Below the pieces are notes generated by a model. It searched no databases, was not told the DNA's origin, and saw only the letters and a list, made by a program, of their open reading frames with translations. This document shows positions 1 through 5,474 of a DNA stretch of 5,474 nt, piece by piece. The position numbers and the translations under genes are program-made. How positions within the stretch are numbered: the first letter of the stretch is position 1; the number at the start of each line of letters is the position of its first letter. The DNA is from CAMCYM01 sp041191165. GTDB taxonomy: Bacteria > Bacteroidota > Bacteroidia > Flavobacteriales_D > Sanyastnellaceae. The stretch spans positions 1 through 5,474 of the forward strand of contig JBEEPJ010000146.1 in NCBI GenBank assembly GCA_041191165.1, in the 5' to 3' direction.

Positions 1-951
1 GAAAATCACGGCAAGCGGTGGGATGCCATGGATGCCCACCATGCGGAGTGGCGTTTTGCGGTGGAGGCTTCCCATCCTGGTAAACTCATCTTTACGGTGC
101 CCATTGATTTTCAAGAAGAACTGAAAATCCGTTGGCAGCGAAGAGATCCGGAGGTCCAAATCCAGGTCCAACATCCCCAAACCGACACTTATGCCTGGGA
201 TTTAACGGCGGACGATTGGTTGCGCGATGCGCATGGGGAGCCCGTGCGCCGCCCGGGAGGTCATGGTGCCCTGCTGCGCAACTTGGATGGGCTCGAGGCC
301 CGTTGGGTTTTCATTCGAAACATTGACAATGTACTGCCCCAGTGGCATCCCCGATGGGCTGAGCGCATCGCATTGCGGTCGGCGCTCGGTGGAATCTTGA
401 AGCGCTGGGTTGAAGAACGGGATGCGCTTTGGTGGGAATGGTCCGCTGGTACACCCGGATCGGCTGCCCGGATTCGGGAGTGGTTGGGTGGGGCTTCTTC
501 CGGGCTTTCTTTGGATCCCACGGAAGAGGAACTTAGAAATGCGCTTTGGCGTCCGATGCGGGTCGCTGCGGTGGTTCCCCACTCGGGTCAGCCCGGGGGT
601 GGACCTTATTGGGTTCGTGATGGTTCTGGGCAGTTGCGCCCGGGTATCGTGGAGTCGGCCGAGTTGCCGCCCCAATGGAAGGACGCAGGAACCCACTTTA
701 ATCCTGTCGAAATGGCCTGCTATTTGAGCAGCCCTGCCGGTAGCCGACTGTCTTTGCAGGCCTATGCGGATGCATCCGCATACTTCACAGCCGAGAAGCA
801 AATGGGGGGCAGGCCCATTCGAATCCTGGAACGTCCAGGCCTTTGGAACGGCGGAATGGCGGGTTGGCTCACGCGGTTCGTGGAAGTCCCTGCCTGGAGC
901 TTCTCGCCTGTAAAAAGTGCCTGGGACCTCCTCAATTTCAGTTCCATCTGA
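1..951 (+). CDS. DUF4301 family protein, C-terminal part (5' end outside window)
   Basis: The reading frame is open from base 1 to the TGA at 949-951, giving 316 visible residues. The ATG at 28 is probably internal: the nine codons before it are open, and from memory the family is about 500 residues long, so roughly the N-terminal third is missing. Family-type blocks, numbered from base 1, are RPGGHGALL (84-92), FIRNIDNV (104-111), GQPGGGPYWV (196-205), THFNPVE (231-237), LWNGGMAGW (281-289), FVEVP (293-297) and FSPVKSAWDLL (301-311). I assign DUF4301 by recalling these blocks, not by a search. The RPGGHG / NIDNV arrangement recalls sugar-nucleotide pyrophosphorylase-like enzymes, so a nucleotidyltransferase-related fold is plausible, but no reaction is established. 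I see no signal peptide or membrane segment in the visible part, so it is probably cytoplasmic. It is transcribed toward the minus-strand T9SS gene and ends 67 nt from that gene's stop. Family call fairly sure, function unknown. Confidence 0.85.
   Translation, partial: ENHGKRWDAMDAHHAEWRFAVEASHPGKLIFTVPIDFQEELKIRWQRRDPEVQIQVQHPQTDTYAWDLTADDWLRDAHGEPVRRPGGHGALLRNLDGLEARWVFIRNIDNVLPQWHPRWAERIALRSALGGILKRWVEERDALWWEWSAGTPGSAARIREWLGGASSGLSLDPTEEELRNALWRPMRVAAVVPHSGQPGGGPYWVRDGSGQLRPGIVESAELPPQWKDAGTHFNPVEMACYLSSPAGSRLSLQAYADASAYFTAEKQMGGRPIRILERPGLWNGGMAGWLTRFVEVPAWSFSPVKSAWDLLNFSSI
763..782. repeat. Perfect 20-bp palindrome inside the DUF4301 coding region
   Basis: The two halves TATGCGGATG and CATCCGCATA are exact reverse complements with no spacer; the symmetry breaks at the next base on each side (C at 762, C at 783). 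It lies in frame and encodes YADASAY, so it could simply reflect codon choice for a near-symmetrical peptide. It could also be a binding site for a dimeric DNA-binding protein. Nothing else nearby supports a regulatory role. The structure is certain, its meaning is not. Confidence 0.9.
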
Positions 952-980
952 AACAAGAAAGGCCACCCTTTCGGATGGCC
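951..980 (-). terminator. Rho-independent terminator of the T9SS protein gene
   Basis: On the minus strand the stem GGCCA/TGGCC (961-965 with 976-980) continues as CC/GG across one bulged base and closes on a 5-base loop. It is followed at once by TTTCTTGTTT (960 back to 951). It lies about 38 nt past the stop of the minus-strand gene. In the plus direction the hairpin is followed by CTTCGCAAC, a poor T tract, so it would serve the DUF4301 gene weakly if at all. The tail overlaps the last base of the DUF4301 stop codon. Confidence 0.72.
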
Positions 981-1018
981 CTTCGCAACAAGTGTATAAA
1001 AGTCCTGGGGTCCTGAGC

Positions 1019-1849
1019 TTATTGCTTCATGACCGTCAGGTTGGAAACGTTTTGGCCGTTGGTGATGCGGATGGCATACACGCCGGGGAGAATGTCTCCA
1101 CCCGTGACGATGCGCACCCGTTCTCCACGCGCCAGATCGGTATAAGATTCACTCGCCACCACCGTGCCACCGAGGTCGCTGATGGTGATGTCGGTTCTTC
1201 CCCGCAGTCCCTTGTTGAACTCGAGGGTGATGCTGTCGTGGAAGGGGTTGGGGAAGGTCTTGACCAAATTCGTCATCAACTTGGCTCCTGCATCATCCGC
1301 GTTGGGCAATTTGGCAGCGGCCTTGATGCCGACCCCCATCGTGATGTTGCCCGACAACTGCCATCCATTGAGGAAGAGGGATTCCTCGGGATGGTGGATG
1401 CGCTTGCCCGCCAATTTGATTTCGGTGCCCTGATTCACTGCGAATCGCACGTGATAACGCTGGTTTTCGTTCACGGGTACTGAGGTCTTGAGCTTCAGGA
1501 GGCCATTGAATCCATCCGTCAACATGATGGAGTTGACGAAGAGCACCTGCTCCTCCTCGTCCAGGATGTAGTAACGAATGACCCCGTGTCCGATGGACTC
1601 GAGAATGTCGATGTACACGGCTTCCATTTCACCGGTTGCGCAGGCGGTAAAGGTCTGCTCGGCTGCTCCACCGGGGAGGTAGATGGTTTCCAGCCCGATG
1701 GGGGAAGTGTGCATGCAATCATGCTTCAGCTCCGAGAATACGCCTGATTCCGTAGTCAAGGACTGACTGTTCTGTGCCGATGCGACTGCGACGGCGGCCA
1801 CCAGAACCGCCACTGCGACGGCTGAGGTGATGAGTTGAGATTTGTTCAT
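1019..1849 (-). CDS. Secreted protein with C-terminal type IX secretion sorting domain
   Basis: This 276-residue protein begins with a Sec signal peptide: a short Lys-bearing n-region, an Ala/Val-rich core (residues 9-23) and a likely signal peptidase I site ASA|QN after residue 25. The C-terminal region from FPNPF (199-203) to the end at KQ has the beta-sandwich pattern of the Por secretion tail (type A T9SS sorting domain), including the DLGG turn (225-228) and LPGVYAIRI (254-262). The protein should be exported to the periplasm, carried across the outer membrane by T9SS, and released or anchored after removal of the tail. The middle (about 55-175) includes EQTFTACATGEMEAVYIDI (64-82) and looks all-beta, as in adhesion or carbohydrate-binding sandwiches, but I recognise no named domain and no catalytic motif. 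Cys45 and Cys70 could form a disulfide. The start is the ATG at 1847-1849; it fits the signal peptide and has no Shine-Dalgarno sequence. An 11-bp direct repeat (1785-1795, 1812-1822) underlies the repeated AVAV of the signal peptide. It lies 63 nt after the ATPase gene and is probably a separate unit. Localisation is well supported; function unknown. Confidence 0.9.
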   Translation of the reverse strand: MNKSQLITSAVAVAVLVAAVAVASAQNSQSLTTESGVFSELKHDCMHTSPIGLETIYLPGGAAEQTFTACATGEMEAVYIDILESIGHGVIRYYILDEEEQVLFVNSIMLTDGFNGLLKLKTSVPVNENQRYHVRFAVNQGTEIKLAGKRIHHPEESLFLNGWQLSGNITMGVGIKAAAKLPNADDAGAKLMTNLVKTFPNPFHDSITLEFNKGLRGRTDITISDLGGTVVASESYTDLARGERVRIVTGGDILPGVYAIRITNGQNVSNLTVMKQ

Positions 1850-1912
1850 GAGAAAGGATTTTCGACTGACTATACCCGGTCAAACGAAAGCCCCTTCCAA
1901 AAGGTTACGTTT

Positions 1913-2554
1913 TTAATCCGCTCCTATCAAATCGTGCCCGCCGCTGGGGGTCAAGTAGTCCTCTGATCGATGGTTGCTGCAGATGACCGTGGTGGTTTTT
2001 TGGACGAGCAAGGCCAAACGCGTTCTATACCATTCGATTCCGCTTGCGTCCAGGTTGGCGCAGGGTTCATCCAAAACCGTCAGTGCAGACGCTGAGCAAA
2101 GGGCGAGGGCAAGCTTGACGCGTTGTTGCATCCCGGAACTCAGCGCACCCAACGCTTTGTTCCGGTGGGCGTACAATCCGGCTTCATTGAGGGCCTCCCA
2201 AGGAGAAAGGTCGGGATAGAATGGGCGAAATCGGGCGTGGAATTCGAGCGTTTCGGTCAAAGTCAAATCCGGATGGAGGGCATTTCCGGGACCGATCAGC
2301 AAACTCTGACGCATATCCACGTTGGGACGCGTTGCGCTGCCCTCCCGGGTCATCACGGCCCCAGAAGATGCACTCAGGGTTCCGGCCAGGATCCTTGCCA
2401 GGGTGGACTTGCCGCTTCCATTCGCCCCGCGGATGACAAAGTGGCTGTAGGCCGGGATTTCCAGGGATAGCTCTTGAAACACCCATCGCAGACCAAACCG
2501 ATGCCCCACCTTGTCCAACGTCACGCCGATGGGAGAAAGGGTGTGGCCGTGCAT
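1913..2554 (-). CDS. ABC-type ATPase subunit (CcmA-like), last gene of the lipid A cluster
   Basis: This is a single nucleotide-binding domain of 213 residues with no membrane segment, so it needs a separate permease. Counting from the ATG at 2552-2554, the motifs are Walker A GANGSGKST (43-51, Lys49), signature LSSGMQQR (138-145), Walker B ALTVLDEP (157-164, Asp162 and catalytic Glu163), D-loop ANLDAS (166-171) and switch His195 in SNHRSED. It should bind and hydrolyse ATP at the cytoplasmic face of the inner membrane. The usual Q-loop Gln seems absent: the segment before LHPDLT reads IGPGNA, placing Pro89 there. The protein resembles short CcmA-type export ATPases; from memory, Bacteroidota carry similar proteins near lpx genes. 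A TTG at 2558-2560, directly after the lpxA stop, is in frame and could start a protein two residues longer; I prefer the ATG. A GAGG lies 10 nt before the TTG and 16 nt before the ATG, so it does not settle the matter. Tight coupling to lpxA suggests co-translation. Substrate and partner are unknown; heme export is only one option. Confidence 0.88.
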   Translation of the reverse strand: MHGHTLSPIGVTLDKVGHRFGLRWVFQELSLEIPAYSHFVIRGANGSGKSTLARILAGTLSASSGAVMTREGSATRPNVDMRQSLLIGPGNALHPDLTLTETLEFHARFRPFYPDLSPWEALNEAGLYAHRNKALGALSSGMQQRVKLALALCSASALTVLDEPCANLDASGIEWYRTRLALLVQKTTTVICSNHRSEDYLTPSGGHDLIGAD

Positions 2555-2560
2555 GGGCAA

Positions 2561-3337
2561 TCAGAAAGGGCCTCGGATGATGCCTTTGTCAGAGGCTCGG
2601 ATAAATGCGAGAATAACCTCCTTTTCTTCCGAGACAGGGAGCTCGATATCCGCCACTTTGATGGCTTGCGTCATGTTGCCATTCTGCACATAGAGGGTGC
2701 GATAAATGTCCTCAATCCGCAAGATGCGGTCGTTGTCGAAGCCCCTTCTTCGCAATCCGATGCTGTTGACTCCGATGTAGCTTAAGGGTTCACGTGCGGC
2801 CTTGATGTAGGGTGGGATGTTCTTGCGCACCAGCGATCCACCTGCCACGAAAGCATGTTGTCCGATGGTCACGAACTGTTGAATGCCCACCATGCCCTCG
2901 ATGATGACCCAGTCCTCGACGGTCACATGTCCCGCGATATTGCCGGAGTTTGCGATGATCACATGGTCTCCTACCCAAGCATCGTGGGCCAAGTGGGTGT
3001 AGGCCATGAGCAGGCAATCGGCTCCGACTCGGGTGCTCATGCGGTCCCGCGTGCCCCGGTTGATGGTCACACACTCCCGTACCACTGTTCGGTCACCGAC
3101 TTCGGCCGTGGAGTTCTCGCCGGCATATTTCAGGTCTTGCGGCAATCCGCCGATTACAGCACCCGGGTAAATCTTGCAATCCGATCCCACGCGCGACCCG
3201 TCGAGGACGGTGGCATGCGGACCGATCCAGGTGCCCGCACCGATGGTCACATCGGCTGCGATGTAGGCAAAGGGCTCCACCGTCACGCCTTCTCCGAGGC
3301 GCGCTCCCGGAGCGACATGGGCGAGGGGGGAAATCAC
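2561..3337 (-). CDS. lpxA: UDP-N-acetylglucosamine 3-O-acyltransferase (LpxA)
   Basis: LpxA catalyses the first step of lipid A synthesis in the cytoplasm, moving a 3-hydroxyacyl chain from acyl carrier protein to the 3-OH of UDP-GlcNAc, as a left-handed beta-helix trimer. The 258 residues match the family's length: hexapeptide repeats over about 1-185 and an alpha-helical C-terminus. The catalytic base is His118 in HLAHD (E. coli His125); His115 and His137 (LAGH) match E. coli His122 and His144. The substrate loop LPQDLKY (65-71) and LRRRGF (195-200) are present. The E. coli His160 position is Gln153 (GIQQF), a departure that may be normal for the phylum. Gly166 matches E. coli Gly173, the acyl-length ruler, which suggests a long 3-hydroxyacyl chain. 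The start is GTG at 3335-3337: an in-frame TAA lies three codons upstream and the protein begins with the familiar ISPLAHV, so no longer form is possible. No Shine-Dalgarno is visible. It lies 39 nt after lpxC-fabZ and touches the ATPase gene. Confidence 0.97.
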   Translation of the reverse strand: MISPLAHVAPGARLGEGVTVEPFAYIAADVTIGAGTWIGPHATVLDGSRVGSDCKIYPGAVIGGLPQDLKYAGENSTAEVGDRTVVRECVTINRGTRDRMSTRVGADCLLMAYTHLAHDAWVGDHVIIANSGNIAGHVTVEDWVIIEGMVGIQQFVTIGQHAFVAGGSLVRKNIPPYIKAAREPLSYIGVNSIGLRRRGFDNDRILRIEDIYRTLYVQNGNMTQAIKVADIELPVSEEKEVILAFIRASDKGIIRGPF

Positions 3338-3376
3338 GCTGTGAAATTAGCAAATTGCAACGCTGAGCGACAGGCG

Positions 3377-4777
3377 TCAGGCAGGTTGTTTCGCCACCTG
3401 TGCGAGCATCTCCGCCTCTGAGACCAATTGGCCTCTCACAAACCCTCGACCCCGCATGTGGACCAGCCCCCGGCGAATCGGTGAAATCAACTCCAGGAAA
3501 AACAGCACTGTATCTCCAGGGAGCACCTTTTGCTTGAATCGAACGTTGTCGATTTTCATGAAATAAGTGGTGTATTCTTCCGGGTTTTCCACGCTGTTGA
3601 GGGCGAAGATGCCTCCCACCTGTGCCATGGCTTCGATCTGCAGGACCCCGGGCATGACGGGATTGCCGGGGAAGTGCCCTTGAAAGAATGGCTCATTCAT
3701 CGTCACATTCTTGACCCCCGTGATGCTGTTCTCCGTCATCTCCAGAATCCGGTCGACCAGCAAGAAAGGATAGCGATGGGGCAGAAGCCGGCTGATCTGG
3801 TTGATATCCAGCAAGGAAGGGCGTTCAGGGTTGAGGTCGGGAAGCCCGGTTTCCACCCGGATGCGCTGCTTCAACAGCCGAGCGAAGGCGACATTTCCGG
3901 CATGACCCGGTCGTGCGGCGAGGATGTGGCCTTTGATGAAGTGCCCTGTCAAGGCCAAATCCCCCACAATGTCCAACAATTTATGTCGGGCCGGCTCGTT
4001 CGGAAATCGCAGCGGTGAGGTGTTGAGAACCCCTTTCGATTCCACATGCACCGACAGATGGGACTTGCCCACGAGGGCTCCAATCTCGGCGAGCTCGGTA
4101 TCCGTGTACGGGCGCTCGACCAGGACGACCGCGTTTTCGACGTCCCCGCCCTTGATGAGACCCTGGCGCGCGAGTTCCGCGACTTCCTTGAGAAAAACGA
4201 AGGTCCGGCATGAGGCGATTTCGTCCTTGAACTCGCTGAGCTTGTACATGCTCGCGTGTTGGGTGCCCAGGACCGGACTGCGGTAATCCACCATGACGGT
4301 GAGTCGGAATTCACCGTCGGGCTCAGGGACTGCCAGCATCTCCACGTCCTTTTCAGGGTCTTCGAAACTGACGTTTTCGCGGAGGATGTAAAATTTGCGG
4401 GGAGCGGTTTGGTCTACAAACCCCACCTCCAGAATCGCGTCGACATAGCGCTGAGAACTGCCGTCCAAGATGGGAATTTCAGGCCCCTCCAACGTGATGA
4501 GGGCGTTGTCCACTTCGCATCCGTAGAGGGCGGCCAAAATGTGCTCGGTCGTGTGTACGCGCGCACCATTCTGCTCCAATGTGGTGCCTCGTGTCGTTCC
4601 CACCACGCGATCTACGTCCGCTTCCACGATGGGTTCGCCAGGCAAATCCATCCGCTGAAACTTGTAGCCGTGGTTTTCAGGCGCGGGGTGGATGGTCAGC
4701 CGGTTGTGCACCCCGGTGTGCAGTCCTATGCCTTCGAATGACACGGAGGAGCGGAGGGTTCGTTGATGCGATAACAT
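3377..4777 (-). CDS. lpxC-fabZ: Bifunctional LpxC deacetylase / FabZ 3-hydroxyacyl-ACP dehydratase
   Basis: This is a fusion of two cytoplasmic enzymes, 466 residues long. Residues 1 to about 308 are LpxC, the zinc deacetylase that removes acetyl from UDP-3-O-acyl-GlcNAc, the committed step of lipid A synthesis. Zinc ligands are His79, His265 and Asp269 (TTEH and RHKLLD motifs); catalytic residues are Glu78 and His292 (PGHAGN); Thr192 lies in CRTFVF. Residues about 320-466 are FabZ, which dehydrates 3-hydroxyacyl-ACP in fatty acid elongation: LLPHRYPFLLVDR (331-343), then GHFPGNPVMPG (367-377) with catalytic His368 and Glu382 in QIEAMAQ. The linker (about 309-320) is short and Pro-rich. All key residues of both halves are intact, so both should be active. 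The fusion is a known Bacteroidota trait and would fix the ratio of LpxC to the dehydratase that competes with LpxA and LpxD for 3-hydroxyacyl-ACP. The start is ATG at 4775-4777, 13 nt after the lpxD stop, with no Shine-Dalgarno, so translation is probably coupled to lpxD. Confidence 0.97.
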   Translation of the reverse strand: MLSHQRTLRSSVSFEGIGLHTGVHNRLTIHPAPENHGYKFQRMDLPGEPIVEADVDRVVGTTRGTTLEQNGARVHTTEHILAALYGCEVDNALITLEGPEIPILDGSSQRYVDAILEVGFVDQTAPRKFYILRENVSFEDPEKDVEMLAVPEPDGEFRLTVMVDYRSPVLGTQHASMYKLSEFKDEIASCRTFVFLKEVAELARQGLIKGGDVENAVVLVERPYTDTELAEIGALVGKSHLSVHVESKGVLNTSPLRFPNEPARHKLLDIVGDLALTGHFIKGHILAARPGHAGNVAFARLLKQRIRVETGLPDLNPERPSLLDINQISRLLPHRYPFLLVDRILEMTENSITGVKNVTMNEPFFQGHFPGNPVMPGVLQIEAMAQVGGIFALNSVENPEEYTTYFMKIDNVRFKQKVLPGDTVLFFLELISPIRRGLVHMRGRGFVRGQLVSEAEMLAQVAKQPA

Positions 4778-4790
4778 GATTTCTGGGCAG

Positions 4791-5474
4791 TTAGTCTTTG
4801 CGGTTTTCCAGTTGGGTCAACCGATTCAGGACATCTCCTTGACTCAAGTGTTTGAGGGTGATTTGCCGGCGCTGGAACTCCTTTAAGGGCGCTGCAGGCG
4901 TGCCTTGCATGATGGTGCCCGGGTGGATGATGCTGGCGCCGATGCCGCTCTGAGCTGCGATTTTGACGCCATCCGCGATGTGCAGGTGGCCGGCGATTCC
5001 CACCTGGCCACCGATCATACAATGGGCGCCGATGGTGGTCGAGCCGGCGATGCCCGTCAGCGCGGCGATGACCGTGTGGTCTCCGATGGATACGTTGTGT
5101 CCAATCTGGATGAGGTTGTCCAGCTTTACGCCATTCCCGATGCGGGTCGAGCCCAATGTAGCCCGGTCTATGGTGGTTCCCGCTCCGATTTCGCAGCGGT
5201 CGCCGAGAATGACAATCCCAGTCTGCGGGATTTTGCGGTAGGTCGCGTCTTGTTGTGGGGCAAAGCCAAATCCGTCCGAACCCAACACCGCGCGGGTATG
5301 AAGGACGCATTCCTTGCCTACGACACATCCATCGTGCACGTGTACCCCCGCATGCAATAGCGAGCCCGCCCCCACCCGCGCCTCACGCCCCACCACGACG
5401 TGGGGCCTGAGGTCGCACCCCGTTTCGATCCGGGCTCCTGCCTCGATGACCACGTATGCGCCGATGCGACATCC
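4791..5474 (-). CDS. lpxD: UDP-3-O-acylglucosamine N-acyltransferase (LpxD), C-terminal part (5' end outside window)
   Basis: LpxD attaches a second 3-hydroxyacyl chain, from acyl carrier protein, to the 2-amino group exposed by LpxC; it is a cytoplasmic left-handed beta-helix trimer. The frame is open to the window edge, giving 227 residues that begin inside the helix; the GTG at 5451-5453 is only an internal Val codon. The N-terminal uridine-binding domain and first hexapeptide coils, roughly 110-120 residues by comparison with the usual 340 or so, are missing. In the visible part are GSDGFGFAP (65-73), GAGTTIDRAT (98-107), LDNLIQIGHNVSIGD (118-132) with catalytic His126 (codon 5097-5099; E. 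coli His239), IGGQVGIAGH (154-163), and the post-helix GTPAAPLKEF (191-200). The last 25 or so residues form a helix, matching the acyl carrier protein-binding tail of the family. It stops 13 nt before lpxC-fabZ and is the most upstream gene seen in the cluster; the promoter is outside the window. Confidence 0.96.
   Translation of the reverse strand, partial: GCRIGAYVVIEAGARIETGCDLRPHVVVGREARVGAGSLLHAGVHVHDGCVVGKECVLHTRAVLGSDGFGFAPQQDATYRKIPQTGIVILGDRCEIGAGTTIDRATLGSTRIGNGVKLDNLIQIGHNVSIGDHTVIAALTGIAGSTTIGAHCMIGGQVGIAGHLHIADGVKIAAQSGIGASIIHPGTIMQGTPAAPLKEFQRRQITLKHLSQGDVLNRLTQLENRKD

Noticed and set aside
202..966. 254-codon minus-strand open frame opposite the DUF4301 gene
   Set aside because: Its product has no recognisable motif and is rich in Pro, Arg and Ser, as expected from the antisense of a G+C-rich gene. 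The plus-strand frame carries clear family blocks throughout.
917..1483. 188-codon plus-strand open frame across the convergent gap and the T9SS gene
   Set aside because: It runs through the terminator hairpin and is antisense to the T9SS sorting domain, whose conserved motifs show which strand is coding.
1706..1719. Short inverted repeat GCATG / CATGC near 1706-1719
   Set aside because: Only 5-bp arms with a 4-base spacer inside a coding region; expected by chance in a window this size.
1785..1822. 11-bp direct repeat (1785-1795 and 1812-1822) in the T9SS gene
   Set aside because: It encodes repeated AVAV in the signal peptide core and is most simply explained by low-complexity Ala/Val coding.
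1881..1888. Possible Bacteroidota -7 box (TTCGTTTG on the minus strand) upstream of the T9SS gene
   Set aside because: It misses the A of the TAnnTTTG pattern, and no TTTG lies at the proper distance for a -33 box, so a promoter here is plausible but not supported.
1885..1912. Possible terminator after the ATPase gene
   Set aside because: The only hairpin (CCTT/AAGG with loop TTGG, plus a loose AAACG/CGTTT outer pairing) is weak and has no following T tract, so the end of the lipid A transcript cannot be placed.
2561..5474. Repeated I-G-x-x motifs in LpxA and LpxD as a possible DNA repeat array
   Set aside because: These are protein-level hexapeptide repeats of the left-handed beta-helix; the DNA units vary in sequence and are not a repeat array or CRISPR.

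Overview
The window is a stretch of chromosome from a member of the Bacteroidota, probably one of the more G+C-rich lineages of the Flavobacteriales or a related order. Three things point there. One is a fused lpxC-fabZ gene inside an lpxD / lpxC-fabZ / lpxA cluster. The second is a secreted protein ending in a type IX secretion (T9SS) sorting domain. The third is a DUF4301-type protein, a family I know mainly from Bacteroidota. The start codons also lack clear Shine-Dalgarno sequences, as is usual in that phylum. The order or genus cannot be fixed from this sequence alone.

Layout. At the left (1-951, plus strand) is the C-terminal part of a DUF4301 protein whose 5' end lies outside the window. 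It converges on a minus-strand gene (1019-1849) for a T9SS-exported cell-surface or extracellular protein. Between them is a hairpin with a T-rich tail in the minus-strand direction (951-980), most likely that gene's terminator. The rest is a tight minus-strand cluster read from right to left: lpxD (5' end outside the window), 13 nt, lpxC-fabZ, 39 nt, lpxA, then an ABC-type ATPase whose start touches or nearly touches the lpxA stop. A 63-nt gap separates the ATPase gene from the T9SS protein gene. No stretch above 300 bases lacks a gene.

How the genes work together. LpxA (3-hydroxyacyl transfer to UDP-GlcNAc), LpxC (deacetylation) and LpxD (second 3-hydroxyacyl transfer) are the first three committed steps of lipid A synthesis. 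FabZ dehydrates 3-hydroxyacyl-ACP for fatty acid elongation, so it competes with LpxA and LpxD for the same substrate pool; fusing it to LpxC fixes their ratio. The ATPase has no permease in the window. Its position suggests an envelope role, but its substrate is unknown.

I find no mobile element, CRISPR array, RNA gene, or defence or biosynthetic island. This is mostly ordinary housekeeping DNA. The points worth a second look are a non-His residue at a usually catalytic-site His of LpxA, an ABC ATPase without the usual Q-loop Gln and without a partner, a perfect 20-bp palindrome inside the DUF4301 gene, and the uncharacterised DUF4301 and T9SS proteins.
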